A stretch of 11,949 bases of DNA, taken from NCBI GenBank assembly GCA_947494405.1, contig CANLWQ010000033.1:1-11949 (forward strand), written 5' to 3'. Source of the DNA: Comamonadaceae bacterium. Its GTDB lineage: Bacteria; Pseudomonadota; Gammaproteobacteria; Burkholderiales; Burkholderiaceae_C. Numbering within the stretch: the first letter of the stretch is position 1; each line of letters begins with the position of its first letter. The notes under the pieces were generated by a model that did not search any database, was not told the DNA's origin, and saw only the letters and a program-made list of their open reading frames with translations. The position numbers and the translations under genes were made by a program. Below are positions 1-8,043 of the stretch, one piece after another.

Positions 1-244
1 AGTGTTGCGCTGCAGTCCTGCTTGGATGCCGCCCCCGTCCACCGGCAGTTTGGTCAGCGTGGCAGGTGCGCTAGAGAGCGATGCCTTCATCACGCACAAC
101 CACCTGATTCAGCAAGCTTGGGGTACACAGCGCGTGCCTCGTGCAGAGAACTTGGCTGGCTTGCATCATTTCAGCATCGTCAATGAGTTGGCCAAGCCGG
201 GCTCATACCTGCATGGTTTGTTGATGCATCAATTAGGCGTTTAA
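1..244 (+). CDS. Alpha/beta hydrolase, kynurenine formamidase-like (C-terminal end, partial)
   Basis: Only the last 80 or so codons are present; the reading frame starts at base 2 and the gene begins outside the window. Two features visible in the sequence suit the end of an alpha/beta hydrolase. A VAGALESDAF segment is where this fold carries its acidic catalytic residue. A GLHHFSIV segment (about 25 residues before the end) matches the G-x-x-HF motif holding the catalytic histidine. The pattern is closest to bacterial arylformamidase-like hydrolases, which cleave N-formylkynurenine in tryptophan breakdown, but the nucleophile elbow is not in view and substrate cannot be assigned. The TAA stop overlaps by four bases the TAA stop of the convergent exporter gene. 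Family assignment is moderately sure; a generic esterase is the main alternative. Confidence 0.7.
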   Translation, partial: VLRCSPAWMPPPSTGSLVSVAGALESDAFITHNHLIQQAWGTQRVPRAENLAGLHHFSIVNELAKPGSYLHGLLMHQLGV

Positions 245-1134
245 TCTCGTAATTTCAACAGTCCCGCTGCCAGTGCCGTGCCGCTCAATATCATGACCGC
301 ACACACAATCACCCAAGTGGTGATGAGTTCATCTAAGAAAACAACCCCAATAAGATTGGCAAACAAGGGAATCAGGTAGGTCACGGTCATGGTCCGAGAA
401 GCACCCACTTTGGCGATCAAGCGAAAATAAAGCACATAGGCCAGTCCGGTGCACACGGCGCCAATCATCAGCAAACTCCACCAAGCGCTGTCGCTGGGCC
501 ACACACTGGGCCAAAACCAAATGCCAGGTATGAACAAAACCAAAGAAGCGCCTATTTGGCTGCCGGCCGCAATGGTCATGGTGGGCACCCCGCTTAAATA
601 GCGTTGCGAGTAATGGGTGCTTAATCCATAACAAGTTGTGGCGACCAAACACGCCAGGACCGCCCATCCCGAACCACCGGCTTTGAATGAAATGCCTCCA
701 GGCATGGTCAAGGCCAAGAGCGCCGCGCCTGCAAACCCCAAGAGCAAGCCCAAGCCACGTGAGAGACCTGGGCGTTGTTTGAGCCAAACCCAAGCGATCA
801 ATGCGCCAAACAGCGGGGTGGTGGAATTCAAAATCGAGGACATTCCGGTGGATATGTACATCACCGCGTAGGCATAACAAATAAAGGGGATACCGGAATT
901 CACCACACCCATAGGGAGAATGCGTCTCCAGTGTTCTAGCAAACTGTTGGCCTGTCCTTGCCAAAGCAAAAAAGGCAACAAGGTGAGCCATGCCACACTG
1001 ACGCGCAACCATGCGGTTGTCCAGCTGCCGAACTCTTGCGAGGTCAAGCGCATGAACAAAAAAGAGGAGCCCCAAATCAAACCCAGCAACACAAAATCCG
1101 GCAGCCATTGACGCCACCGTGAGGCCTGTGTCAC
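241..1134 (-). CDS. EamA/DMT-superfamily transporter
   Basis: A 297-residue integral inner-membrane protein of the drug/metabolite transporter superfamily, normally ten membrane helices built from two EamA repeats. The first helix carries the recognisable LIWGSSFLFMRL start. A second repeat begins around LACLVATTCYGLS, and the C-terminal helices (LIPLFANLIGVVFLDEL, then VIVCAVMILSGTALAAG) are typical. Members export amino acids, metabolites or drugs; the substrate cannot be read from sequence. I chose the GTG at 1134 because it overlaps the upstream ogt stop as GTGA, gives the usual family length and starts just before the first helix. A longer frame back to 1230 would add 32 polar residues that merely overlay ogt. 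The gene is probably co-translated with ogt. Confidence 0.88.
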   Translation of the reverse strand: MTQASRWRQWLPDFVLLGLIWGSSFLFMRLTSQEFGSWTTAWLRVSVAWLTLLPFLLWQGQANSLLEHWRRILPMGVVNSGIPFICYAYAVMYISTGMSSILNSTTPLFGALIAWVWLKQRPGLSRGLGLLLGFAGAALLALTMPGGISFKAGGSGWAVLACLVATTCYGLSTHYSQRYLSGVPTMTIAAGSQIGASLVLFIPGIWFWPSVWPSDSAWWSLLMIGAVCTGLAYVLYFRLIAKVGASRTMTVTYLIPLFANLIGVVFLDELITTWVIVCAVMILSGTALAAGLLKLRD

Positions 1135-1649
1135 AAAAGGGTACCTTCGCGTTGCAATAAATCCAGCTTGCGCCACATGCCGCCCGAATAACCTGTCAGG
1201 GCGCCATTCGCGCCCACCACTCTGTGGCAAGGAATGATGATGCTCAAGGGGTTGCGTCCCACGGCCGCACCCACGGCACGCGCTGCTTTGGCTTGCCCTA
1301 GGTGCTGTGCGAGTTCACCATAAGTGGAATAGCGTCCATACGGTATGGCCAACAAAGCACGCCACACACGTCGTTGGAAATCGCTGCCACTCACCAGGTC
1401 TAAGGGGATGTCAAACGAGCTTCGTTTGCCAGCGAAGTAATCGTTCAGTTGCGACTTGGCCAAGCGCAACCAATGGTGAGAAGACCCCCATGGCAGATGC
1501 GACAAATCAGGGCGGTGAGCCTGATCATCAAACCATACACCGCACAAACCTTTGTGGCTGGCCACCAAGGTGAGGGGCCCCAGTGCAGAGTTGATGGGCA
1601 TTTGCCAAGCGTTGGCATTAAAGGGTGCTTGAACGAAGGAGGTCAGCAT
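1131..1649 (-). CDS. ogt: Methylated-DNA--[protein]-cysteine S-methyltransferase (O6-alkylguanine-DNA alkyltransferase)
   Basis: Suicide DNA-repair protein that moves the alkyl group from O6-alkylguanine (and O4-alkylthymine) onto its own cysteine. The C-terminal domain has FQRRVWRALLAIPYGRYSTYGELA, the arginine-finger region ARAVGAAVGRNP, and the active-site PCHR box, followed by GYSGG. The N-terminal ribonuclease-like domain is present. From the ATG at 1649 the protein has 172 residues and the acceptor cysteine is residue 141, very close to E. coli Ogt (171 residues, Cys139). An earlier ATG pair at 1703/1700 would add 18 residues. However, a TATGAT -10-like hexamer at 1704-1699 would place transcription start downstream of it, so I prefer 1649. 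Neither start has a clear ribosome-binding site. The gene is coupled to the EamA exporter by GTGA and divergent from the mutase gene. Function is nearly certain, the start is not. Confidence 0.9.
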   Translation of the reverse strand: MLTSFVQAPFNANAWQMPINSALGPLTLVASHKGLCGVWFDDQAHRPDLSHLPWGSSHHWLRLAKSQLNDYFAGKRSSFDIPLDLVSGSDFQRRVWRALLAIPYGRYSTYGELAQHLGQAKAARAVGAAVGRNPLSIIIPCHRVVGANGALTGYSGGMWRKLDLLQREGTLL

Positions 1650-1741
1650 GTGTCTAAAAGAGCGCGGTGTGTTCAGGCTAAGCAGTTTGATGAGGTTCAT
1701 CATACGACCAGCGAGTGTCAGCCTGCGACCAGCTCAGCTTC

Positions 1742-1747
1742 TACAAT
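1742..1747 (+). promoter_or_regulatory. Candidate -10 box of the mutase-waaC-waaA operon
   Basis: TACAAT matches the sigma-70 -10 consensus at five of six positions. It lies only six bases (GTCGCG) before the ATG at 1754, so transcription would start at or next to the start codon. No convincing -35 hexamer is visible 16-18 bases upstream (CAGCCT), and there is no Shine-Dalgarno sequence before the ATG, which fits a leaderless message. This is a sequence-only inference. Confidence 0.4.
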
Positions 1748-1753
1748 GTCGCG

Positions 1754-3154
1754 ATGCAACCCCAAGCCTCTATTTTCAAGGCCTATGACATTCGCGGTGT
1801 GGTGCCTTCATCGCTCAATCCTGCTGTCGCACTCGCCTTAGGGCGAGCCTTTGGCACCCAAGCGCTGGCGCAAGGGGAAACCAAAGTGGCTGTCGGGCGC
1901 GATGGCCGATTAAGCGGGCCCGAATTGATGCAAGCTTTGGTGCAAGGTTTGGTCGACGCTGGGGTAGAAGTGATGGATGTGGGCATGGTCACCACGCCTC
2001 AGTTGTACTTCGCAGCCCACACCTTGTGCACCAGCGGCATTCAAATCACCGGCAGTCACAACCCCAAGGACTACAACGGTTTCAAAATGGTGATGGCCGG
2101 TCGTGCGATTTACGGCGACGAAATTCAAGGCCTGCGCCAAATGATGCAAGACGAAACTTGGCAACTCACCAGCGGCGGCAGTCATCAACAGCTAAGCGTG
2201 AACCAAGCCTACCAAGAGCGCATCGTTAAAGATATTCACTTGAGTCGCCCCATGCGTATCGTGGTCGACAGCGGCAACGGCGTCGCAGGTGCTTCGGCAC
2301 CCGCTGTATTGCGCGCCATTGGTTGCGAGGTGATTGAACTTTTCAGCGAGGTGGATGGCAATTTCCCCAACCACCACCCCGACCCCAGCAAGCCCGAAAA
2401 CCTGCGCGACCTGATGCAGGCATTGCAAACCAGCGGTGCTGAGTTGGGTTTGGCATTCGATGGAGATGGCGACCGCTTGGGTATAGTCACCCAAGACGGT
2501 CAAACCATTTACCCCGATCGCCAGATGGTGTTGTTCGCCCGCGATGTGCTGCAAAGAGTGCCAGGTGGCGCTATTGTGTTTGATGTGAAATGCTCGCAGC
2601 AACTCGCGCCGGCCATTCGTGCGGCAGGCGGTACACCGGTGATGTTCAAAACTGGCCACTCGCTGATCAAAGCAAAAATGAAGACCATCGATTCCCCTTT
2701 GGGCGGTGAGATGAGCGGCCATGTGTTTTTCAAAGAACGTTGGTATGGCTTTGACGACGGCACTTACGCAGGCTGTCGGTTACTCGAAATTTTGAGCCGC
2801 TCGGTTGATGCCACTGCCACCTTGCATGCTTTGCCCACCAGTCAATCAACCCCCGAACTCAATGTGGCTTGCGCTGAGGGCGAGCCGCACCGCGTGACCG
2901 CCGATTTATTGAAACTGACGCAAACCCAAGGTCTGCCGTCGCCCGCGCATCAACCGGTGTTGTGCGACATCGACGGTGTTCGCATCGATTGGTCTGATGG
3001 CTTTGGGCTGGTGCGAGCCTCCAACACCACGCCGGTGTTGGTGCTGCGTTTCGAAGGGCAAAACCAAGCCGCTTTGCAGCGCATTGAAGCCGACATGATG
3101 AGCTTGCTGCGCCAAGTCAAACCCGACGCCACGGTCCAAGAGGCGGCGCATTGA
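1754..3154 (+). CDS. algC: Phosphomannomutase/phosphoglucomutase (alpha-D-phosphohexomutase family)
   Basis: A 466-residue cytoplasmic enzyme that interconverts hexose 1- and 6-phosphates (mannose or glucose) through a phosphoserine. It feeds nucleotide-sugar synthesis for LPS and exopolysaccharide. The N-terminus IFKAYDIRG is typical. The phosphoserine loop TGSHNP puts the catalytic serine at residue 101. The magnesium loop DGDGDR is at 236-241 and the sugar-recognition GEMSGH at 318-323. The C-terminal phosphate-binding loop RASNTTP lies near residue 430. Length and motif spacing match AlgC-type enzymes (about 463 residues, Ser108). I chose the ATG at 1754 because family members begin just before this IFKAYDIRG block; a GTG at 1715 would add a non-conserved leader. 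The stop overlaps the waaC start as TTGA. The symbol is by family resemblance; manB is equally usable. Confidence 0.93.
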   Translation: MQPQASIFKAYDIRGVVPSSLNPAVALALGRAFGTQALAQGETKVAVGRDGRLSGPELMQALVQGLVDAGVEVMDVGMVTTPQLYFAAHTLCTSGIQITGSHNPKDYNGFKMVMAGRAIYGDEIQGLRQMMQDETWQLTSGGSHQQLSVNQAYQERIVKDIHLSRPMRIVVDSGNGVAGASAPAVLRAIGCEVIELFSEVDGNFPNHHPDPSKPENLRDLMQALQTSGAELGLAFDGDGDRLGIVTQDGQTIYPDRQMVLFARDVLQRVPGGAIVFDVKCSQQLAPAIRAAGGTPVMFKTGHSLIKAKMKTIDSPLGGEMSGHVFFKERWYGFDDGTYAGCRLLEILSRSVDATATLHALPTSQSTPELNVACAEGEPHRVTADLLKLTQTQGLPSPAHQPVLCDIDGVRIDWSDGFGLVRASNTTPVLVLRFEGQNQAALQRIEADMMSLLRQVKPDATVQEAAH

Positions 3155-4131
3155 GGGTATTGCTGGTCAAGCTGTCTTCATTGGGGGATGTGGTTCACAG
3201 TTTGCCCGCTGCCATGGACATGCACCGCAGTATGGGCGAGGTGCAAATTGACTGGGTGGTAGAGCCGGCATTTGCACCGGTGTTAAAGCTGTGTCCGGCT
3301 GTCAATCGCATCATCCCTTGCGATATGCGGCACTGGCGTCGCCAGTGGTGGCGCGCTGAGACCCGTCGCGCTTGGCAAGCCTTCAAACACGACCTGCAAA
3401 CCACCGCTTACGACGCGGTGATTGATTTGCAAGGACTGAGTAAATCAGCACTGGTCTCGGCAATCGCCCACTTAAGCGCCAACGGAAAACGCTACGCCAT
3501 GGCCCAAGGCACCGAAGGCTCGGGCTATGAAGCGCCTACCCGCTGGGTGGCCGATGTGTTGATTGACTGTCCATGGCACAGCCATGCTGTCGACAGAGGC
3601 CGTCATGTGTGTGCAAAGGCCATGGGCTATGCCCTAGCCGCACAAGTCAGCAGCTTGGGTTGCACACCCCATGCCGAGGTGATGAGTTCCACCGTGGCCT
3701 TGGTGCATGGCAGTTCGCGTGCTGACAAATCCTGGCCGCTGACGCATTGGCAGGCACTGGGCCAAGCTTTGCAAGCGCAGGGGTTGCATTTGGCTTTGCC
3801 GCATGCCACCGACAGCGAACTGCACACCGCACAAGCGGTTGCCAGTGCTTGTCCAGGCGCGGTGATTTGGCCGCGTTCGAACTTGGTGCAACTCACTCAA
3901 CGGCTGGCGGCCTGCGCGGGTGTGATTGGTGTGGACAGCGGCGTGAGCCATATCGCTGTGGCTCTTGGTTTGCCGCATGTACAAATTTATAACTTCGATA
4001 CGGCTTGGCGAACTGGGCCGCTGGGCTGTGCATGGCAGCAAAGCGTGTTTGCCCCAAACAGTCCCAGCATTGACCAAGTGTTGCATGCTTGGGCGCAATG
4101 TTGGGCTGCTGCAAAGTTGCGCCCCCTGTGA
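3151..4131 (+). CDS. waaC: Lipopolysaccharide heptosyltransferase I
   Basis: GT9-family glycosyltransferase adding the first L-glycero-D-manno-heptose to the Kdo of lipid A-Kdo2, at the cytoplasmic face of the inner membrane. The N-terminus VKLSSLGDVVHSLPA puts the expected catalytic aspartate at residue 13, as in E. coli WaaC. The C-terminal half carries a nucleotide-sugar-binding LVHGSSRADKSWP segment and the GVDSGVSHIAVALGLP loop. The 326-residue length is normal for the family. The start is TTG, four bases before the end of the mutase stop (TTGA), with an AAGAGG Shine-Dalgarno-like stretch just upstream. No other start in this frame gives the conserved N-terminus. The stop overlaps the waaA ATG by one base (TGATG), so translation of the three genes is probably coupled. 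Confidence 0.93.
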   Translation: MRVLLVKLSSLGDVVHSLPAAMDMHRSMGEVQIDWVVEPAFAPVLKLCPAVNRIIPCDMRHWRRQWWRAETRRAWQAFKHDLQTTAYDAVIDLQGLSKSALVSAIAHLSANGKRYAMAQGTEGSGYEAPTRWVADVLIDCPWHSHAVDRGRHVCAKAMGYALAAQVSSLGCTPHAEVMSSTVALVHGSSRADKSWPLTHWQALGQALQAQGLHLALPHATDSELHTAQAVASACPGAVIWPRSNLVQLTQRLAACAGVIGVDSGVSHIAVALGLPHVQIYNFDTAWRTGPLGCAWQQSVFAPNSPSIDQVLHAWAQCWAAAKLRPL

Positions 4132-5402
4132 TGCGCCATCTGTATTCATTGCTGATGCAGGCCTTGATGCCTTTTCTGTGGCTGAAATTGCGTTTGCGCG
4201 CAAGACATGAACCCATTTATGGTGAATCGATGGGTGAAAGGTTTGGCTATTACCAACAACCAGCGCTTGCCGGAGCATTGTGGATACACGCGGTGTCTTT
4301 GGGTGAGACCCGCTCTGTAGTTGCCTTGGTGAAGGCTTTGCGCGACACCTATCCCGACTTGCGATTGTTATTGACACATGGCACAGCCACAGGGCGCAGC
4401 GAAGGTTTGACCTTATTGCGCGCAGGAGACGCGCAAGTTTGGTTGCCATGGGACACCCCGGGTGCGGTACATCGGTTCTTGCGGCATTTCCGTCCGCGTC
4501 TTGGCCTGTTGATTGAAACAGAAGTCTGGCCCAACCTCACCCTCATTGCCAAACAACAAGGCCTGCCTTTGGTCTTGGTCAATGCCCGTTTGAGCCAGCG
4601 TTCTTGGAAAACCGCGAACCGCTGGTCAGCCCTGTCCACACCTACCTACAGCAGTTTGAAGGCGGTGTGGGCGCAAACCGATGAAGATGCCAAGCGGCTG
4701 CAAAGCTTGGGCGCGCCTGTGAGTGCCGTCATGGGTAATTTGAAGTTTGATGCGCATGTGAATACACAAACCTTGGCGATAGGACATGCTTGGCGTAAAG
4801 CTTTGACGAATCGGCCCGTGGTGTTGTTGGCGATTTCTCGTGAGCAAGAAGAGGCTATGTTCTTCGAAGTGTTGCAACAGCACCCTGAGTACCTCAGGCA
4901 GGCGCAGTGGTGGACAGTGCCAAGGCATCCGCAGCGTTTTGATGATGTGGCTTCACTGATGCAAGCCACGGGCTTGCCGTGGCACAGACGCAGTCAATGG
5001 CCCAAAGATTTGGCTCAGCAAGAAGCAGTTCAAGGGTCGACACTGGTGTTGGGCGACAGCTTGGGCGAAATGCCTTTTTATTACGGCGCAGCAAGCGTGG
5101 CAATACTGGGCGGAAGTTTTGCGCCATTGGGCGGGCAAAACCTGATTGAGGCGTGCGCCTGCGCTTGTCCTGTGGTGATGGGGCCGCACACCTTTAACTT
5201 CAAGCAAGCCGCGCAATGGGCATTAGCTGAGCAAGCCGCGCTGCGTTGTCCCGACATGGCTTCAGCCATGCGTGAAGCTTTGGCATTGGCCTTGGATAAA
5301 CAGCGCCAAGAAACAATGTCGCAAGCGGGTCAGCAATTTGCACGCAGCCACCAAGGCGCGGTTGCAAATTGCATCACCGCTTTAGGCAAGCTCTGGGATT
5401 AG
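4131..5402 (+). CDS. waaA: 3-deoxy-D-manno-octulosonic acid (Kdo) transferase
   Basis: A 423-residue membrane-anchored GT30 enzyme that transfers Kdo from CMP-Kdo to lipid IVA, the first step of LPS core assembly and essential in most Gram-negatives. Residues about 4-22 form an N-terminal hydrophobic anchor. Next comes MGERFGYY, then WIHAVSLGE, whose glutamate (residue 59) corresponds to the catalytic Glu60 of E. coli WaaA. LLLTHGTATG and ETEVWPNL follow, and near the C-terminus a CMP-Kdo-binding GGQNLIEACA with GPHTFNF. The ATG at 4131 overlaps the waaC stop by one base and gives the family's usual N-terminus; a start at 4089 would lie inside waaC. The TAG stop overlaps the TAA of the convergent ppk2 gene. 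Whether it adds one or two Kdo units cannot be told. Confidence 0.94.
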   Translation: MRHLYSLLMQALMPFLWLKLRLRARHEPIYGESMGERFGYYQQPALAGALWIHAVSLGETRSVVALVKALRDTYPDLRLLLTHGTATGRSEGLTLLRAGDAQVWLPWDTPGAVHRFLRHFRPRLGLLIETEVWPNLTLIAKQQGLPLVLVNARLSQRSWKTANRWSALSTPTYSSLKAVWAQTDEDAKRLQSLGAPVSAVMGNLKFDAHVNTQTLAIGHAWRKALTNRPVVLLAISREQEEAMFFEVLQQHPEYLRQAQWWTVPRHPQRFDDVASLMQATGLPWHRRSQWPKDLAQQEAVQGSTLVLGDSLGEMPFYYGAASVAILGGSFAPLGGQNLIEACACACPVVMGPHTFNFKQAAQWALAEQAALRCPDMASAMREALALALDKQRQETMSQAGQQFARSHQGAVANCITALGKLWD

Positions 5403-6310
5403 TATTTTTCCGGAACGATCATCTGATCGGGCACGGGGTGGCGGATGTAGTCAGGGTTACGTACCCTGGCTGGCAAAGCAATCTCTGCGTGCTCAATTTC
5501 ATGGTATTGAAACTGGCTCAGCAAATGGTTGATGCAATTCAGGCGAGCACGTTTTTTATCCACAGCTTGAACCACCCACCAAGGGGCTTCGGGGATATGG
5601 GTGCGCTCAATCATGGTCTCTTTGGCGCGGGTGTAATCTTCCCAGCGGCGACGGCTCTCTAAGTCCATGGGGCTGAGCTTCCATTGTTTCAACGGGTCGT
5701 GAATGCGACCCAAGAAGCGGGCATGTTGCTCGTCATCGGTGATGGAAAACCAATACTTCAACAAAATGATGCCACTGCGCACCAGCATTTTTTCGAACTC
5801 AGGAACGGTGCGAAAAAACTCTTCGTACTCATCTTCATTGCAAAAGCCCATGACCCGCTCAACACCTGCGCGGTTGTACCAGCTTCGGTCAAACAAGACG
5901 ATTTCACCTGCAGCCGGCAAGTGAGTGACGTAGCGTTGAAAGTACCACTGGGTGCGTTCGCGGTCGTTGGGTGCAGGCAGTGCAGTCACGCGGCAAACAC
6001 GGGGATTGAGGCGCTGGGTGATGCGCTTGATCACGCCGCCTTTGCCAGCCGCATCGCGACCCTCAAACAAAATAACCACCTTTTGCTTGGTGGCTACCAC
6101 CCAATCTTGCAGCTTAACGAGCTCACCTTGCAAACGCAAAAGCTCTCGGAAATAGATGGCCCGAGATTTTCTTTCTTCTTCCGTGGCCAAGGGGTCATTT
6201 TCATCTTGGCCATCTTCCAAAGTCATCTCTAGCTCTTCGTCGATGGAGTCTAGTATGTCTTCTCTGATTTTGCGCAACTGCTCGGCATCAAACTGTGGCT
6301 GGTTGGTCAT
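5399..6310 (-). CDS. ppk2: Polyphosphate kinase 2 (PPK2 family)
   Basis: A 303-residue cytoplasmic P-loop kinase that reversibly transfers phosphate between inorganic polyphosphate and nucleotides. The Walker A region LFEGRDAAGKGG is followed by a lid region with NDRERTQWYFQRYV. The Walker B region FDRSWYNRAGVERVMGFC comes next and a KYWFSI segment later. This single-domain layout and length resemble class I PPK2 (ADP to ATP with polyphosphate), but class assignment from sequence alone is tentative. The first 50 residues are acidic (EELEMTLEDGQDENDP), as often seen. The ATG at 6310 overlaps the upstream stop as ATGA and also has a good GGGAG ribosome-binding site eight bases before it. It is the last gene of the four-gene minus-strand series and ends tail-to-tail in waaA. 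Confidence 0.94.
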   Translation of the reverse strand: MTNQPQFDAEQLRKIREDILDSIDEELEMTLEDGQDENDPLATEEERKSRAIYFRELLRLQGELVKLQDWVVATKQKVVILFEGRDAAGKGGVIKRITQRLNPRVCRVTALPAPNDRERTQWYFQRYVTHLPAAGEIVLFDRSWYNRAGVERVMGFCNEDEYEEFFRTVPEFEKMLVRSGIILLKYWFSITDDEQHARFLGRIHDPLKQWKLSPMDLESRRRWEDYTRAKETMIERTHIPEAPWWVVQAVDKKRARLNCINHLLSQFQYHEIEHAEIALPARVRNPDYIRHPVPDQMIVPEKY

Positions 6311-6792
6311 GCTGTCTCCCTTTGAATAGCTGTTTCAGTCAAAACTTTTTTCCCAGAACGGGAAGCGCTGATAGGCGTGATGTGAATCACCGAAAAACCA
6401 GGGCAGGCATAACGCTCGATATCGTGTGCATGCAATGGATATGAATTGCAATTGGAAAAACGCCGCCAAAAAGAATCGTAAATCCCGCATTGCAACTTAT
6501 CGTCTTCTGCTGCTTTTAAAAAGAAACACTGTTTGTTCAAACAGCAATTTCCACATTGGGTACAAGTACCTTGTATTTGTACAGGAATATTTTTTTCACG
6601 CAGAAAAACGTCTTCCAAGAAATGGGTCACGGGACCTTTTGACAACTCTTCCAAATGAATTCGAATTTTGCGCAAACTGTCTGCGTAATTCAGGATAATT
6701 TTTTTATCCCAAAAAAGTAAAAAAAGAAAAAAAGGCAAGACAGGCGTCAAGAGTGAGGTAATGAAAAAAATTACTTTGGAAAAATATTTCAC
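6307..6792 (-). CDS. Membrane-anchored YkgJ-like cysteine-cluster protein
   Basis: A 161-residue protein with an N-terminal membrane segment (about residues 7-28, very rich in Phe and Leu), a charged linker, then a cysteine-rich domain. Visible cysteines are at 77, 80, 83, 84, 89, 102, 115 and 130. The arrangement CTQCGNCC, then [27 protein letters not shown] and CPGF follows the CxxCxxCC (YkgJ/UPF0153) pattern, a family presumed to bind zinc or iron whose biochemical role is unknown. The start is a GTG at 6792 overlapping the phosphodiesterase stop as GTGA, and its stop overlaps the ppk2 start as ATGA. The gene is visibly AT-rich with several runs of A, unlike its neighbours. Most relatives are soluble, so the membrane anchor is worth noting. 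The family call is likely; the function is unknown. Confidence 0.75.
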   Translation of the reverse strand: MKYFSKVIFFITSLLTPVLPFFLFLLFWDKKIILNYADSLRKIRIHLEELSKGPVTHFLEDVFLREKNIPVQIQGTCTQCGNCCLNKQCFFLKAAEDDKLQCGIYDSFWRRFSNCNSYPLHAHDIERYACPGFSVIHITPISASRSGKKVLTETAIQRETA

Positions 6793-8015
6793 TTAAGTCC
6801 CATGCAGTTGGCATAAAAAGTAGTTGTGGCTGGCCAATCCGAAAAAATGCCCCGAATGCCCACGTCTTTGGCTAAAACATCCAAGGCTTCCAAAATCGCA
6901 CCTTCATGATGTATGCCTTTGGTGACGGTTTGGTAATACCAACCACCTTTGTCTTGTGCCATCACGCCAGAGCGTTCCAGCGACCAAGTGATGATTTCAA
7001 GGCCAGCACTTTTGACGTCTTTGGCGTACGCAGACGGGCCCAATTTCCCCTCTTGCAAACTCAGCAACGCATATATTGGTGGCGCCACAATGGTGACGCC
7101 TTTTGCTTTGTATTCTTTGAGTGTCTTTAAAGAGGGAAGGTCATTGATGGTTTCTGCTGCATCCAAAAAAACGGCTTGTTTGGCGAATTGGGGCTCATTT
7201 TTGATCCAGTAAAAAATATCTGCTGAATGAAATGATTGCGCAAATACATCTTGTGGGTTGACCCCAGCCGCCTTGTATTCATCAAGCATTTTTTGTGCAT
7301 AGTCTTGTTGACTGAATCCTTCAAACGGCATGGGGACGCTGGCTTCTTTGAGCTCTGGTGTCATCTTGACGCCCAGTCGTTGAAAGAGTGCGATGCTTTC
7401 TTGGTGGCTCATCAAAGTGCCACTGGTGGGGCCTGCATACAAGTCGGTGCGCCAGGTGGGGGTGCCAGCGGCATACTCTTGGGGTGTGAGGGCTTTGGGG
7501 TTGAACCCATCCATCTTGCCGCGCAAGGATTTGAATTCCGCCAAAGTGATGTCGCTTGTTCGGCACTCGGCTGAAGCGGGGGTTTTTGTTTCGGCGTTGT
7601 AGGGCTTGAAGGCTTGTGTGCATTTGCTGGCCAAAGGGGTCAGCAATATATTGGTGGAAGTGTGCAGGTCATTTTGCGCATGACGGCAAACAAGTTGCTT
7701 GTCTTTGGTGAATGTGACATCGCATTCAATCACGCCGGCTCCCATGCGTGCCGCAGCTTCATAAGATTCCAGCGTGTGCTCTGGGAACATCAGTGCTGCA
7801 CCACGGTGACCTATAGAGAAATTTGATTTTTTAAAAGGCCCATTGCTGCAGCTTTGTAGTTTTTGCTTCAATGGAGAGTCATTCATTTGCGACACCAGAA
7901 AAAACGGTCTGGGGCCTAGCTGAACATAAGAAGCGTCGGTAGTGGGCTGGGAGAAAACGCCAAGAGGAATAAGGAGGCTTAAAGTAGTCAGTGCTCTCAA
8001 TACTTGATTAAACAT
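6789..8015 (-). CDS. Secreted glycerophosphodiester phosphodiesterase (GlpQ-like)
   Basis: A 408-residue GDPD-family TIM-barrel enzyme expected to hydrolyse deacylated phospholipids (glycerophosphodiesters) to glycerol-3-phosphate and an alcohol. Residues 1-22 read as a signal peptide ([18 protein letters not shown]), so it should act in the periplasm. The catalytic set is complete. The HRG is at 70-72 and PEHT at 78-81 (the same variant as in E. coli GlpQ). The metal ligands are in ECD at 97-99 and the second catalytic histidine is at 112. Later motifs TPELKE and QSFHSAD also fit the family. The long insert between residues about 120 and 215, with several cysteines, is typical of the larger 400-residue relatives. 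It lies 62 bases after the CDP-diglyceride-hydrolase-like gene, in a gap with its own candidate Pho-type promoter, and is coupled by GTGA to the next gene. Confidence 0.92.
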   Translation of the reverse strand: MFNQVLRALTTLSLLIPLGVFSQPTTDASYVQLGPRPFFLVSQMNDSPLKQKLQSCSNGPFKKSNFSIGHRGAALMFPEHTLESYEAAARMGAGVIECDVTFTKDKQLVCRHAQNDLHTSTNILLTPLASKCTQAFKPYNAETKTPASAECRTSDITLAEFKSLRGKMDGFNPKALTPQEYAAGTPTWRTDLYAGPTSGTLMSHQESIALFQRLGVKMTPELKEASVPMPFEGFSQQDYAQKMLDEYKAAGVNPQDVFAQSFHSADIFYWIKNEPQFAKQAVFLDAAETINDLPSLKTLKEYKAKGVTIVAPPIYALLSLQEGKLGPSAYAKDVKSAGLEIITWSLERSGVMAQDKGGWYYQTVTKGIHHEGAILEALDVLAKDVGIRGIFSDWPATTTFYANCMGLK

Positions 8016-8043
8016 CTCTGTATTTCTTAACTAGTGATGACCC

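Noticed and set aside
329..1117. A 262-codon minus-strand open frame inside the EamA gene
   Set aside because: Same strand but a different frame from a well-supported membrane protein; no family features of its own.
1715..1753. GTG at 1715 as an earlier start of the mutase gene
   Set aside because: It would add 13 residues not seen in the family and would sit upstream of the candidate -10 box at 1742-1747.
2192..2722. A 176-codon minus-strand open frame inside the mutase gene
   Set aside because: Antisense to conserved catalytic regions of the mutase; histidine- and alanine-rich shadow composition.
3634..4449. A 271-codon minus-strand open frame across waaC and waaA
   Set aside because: It lies antisense to two clearly conserved genes, has no recognisable domain, and its residue make-up is that of a reverse-frame shadow.
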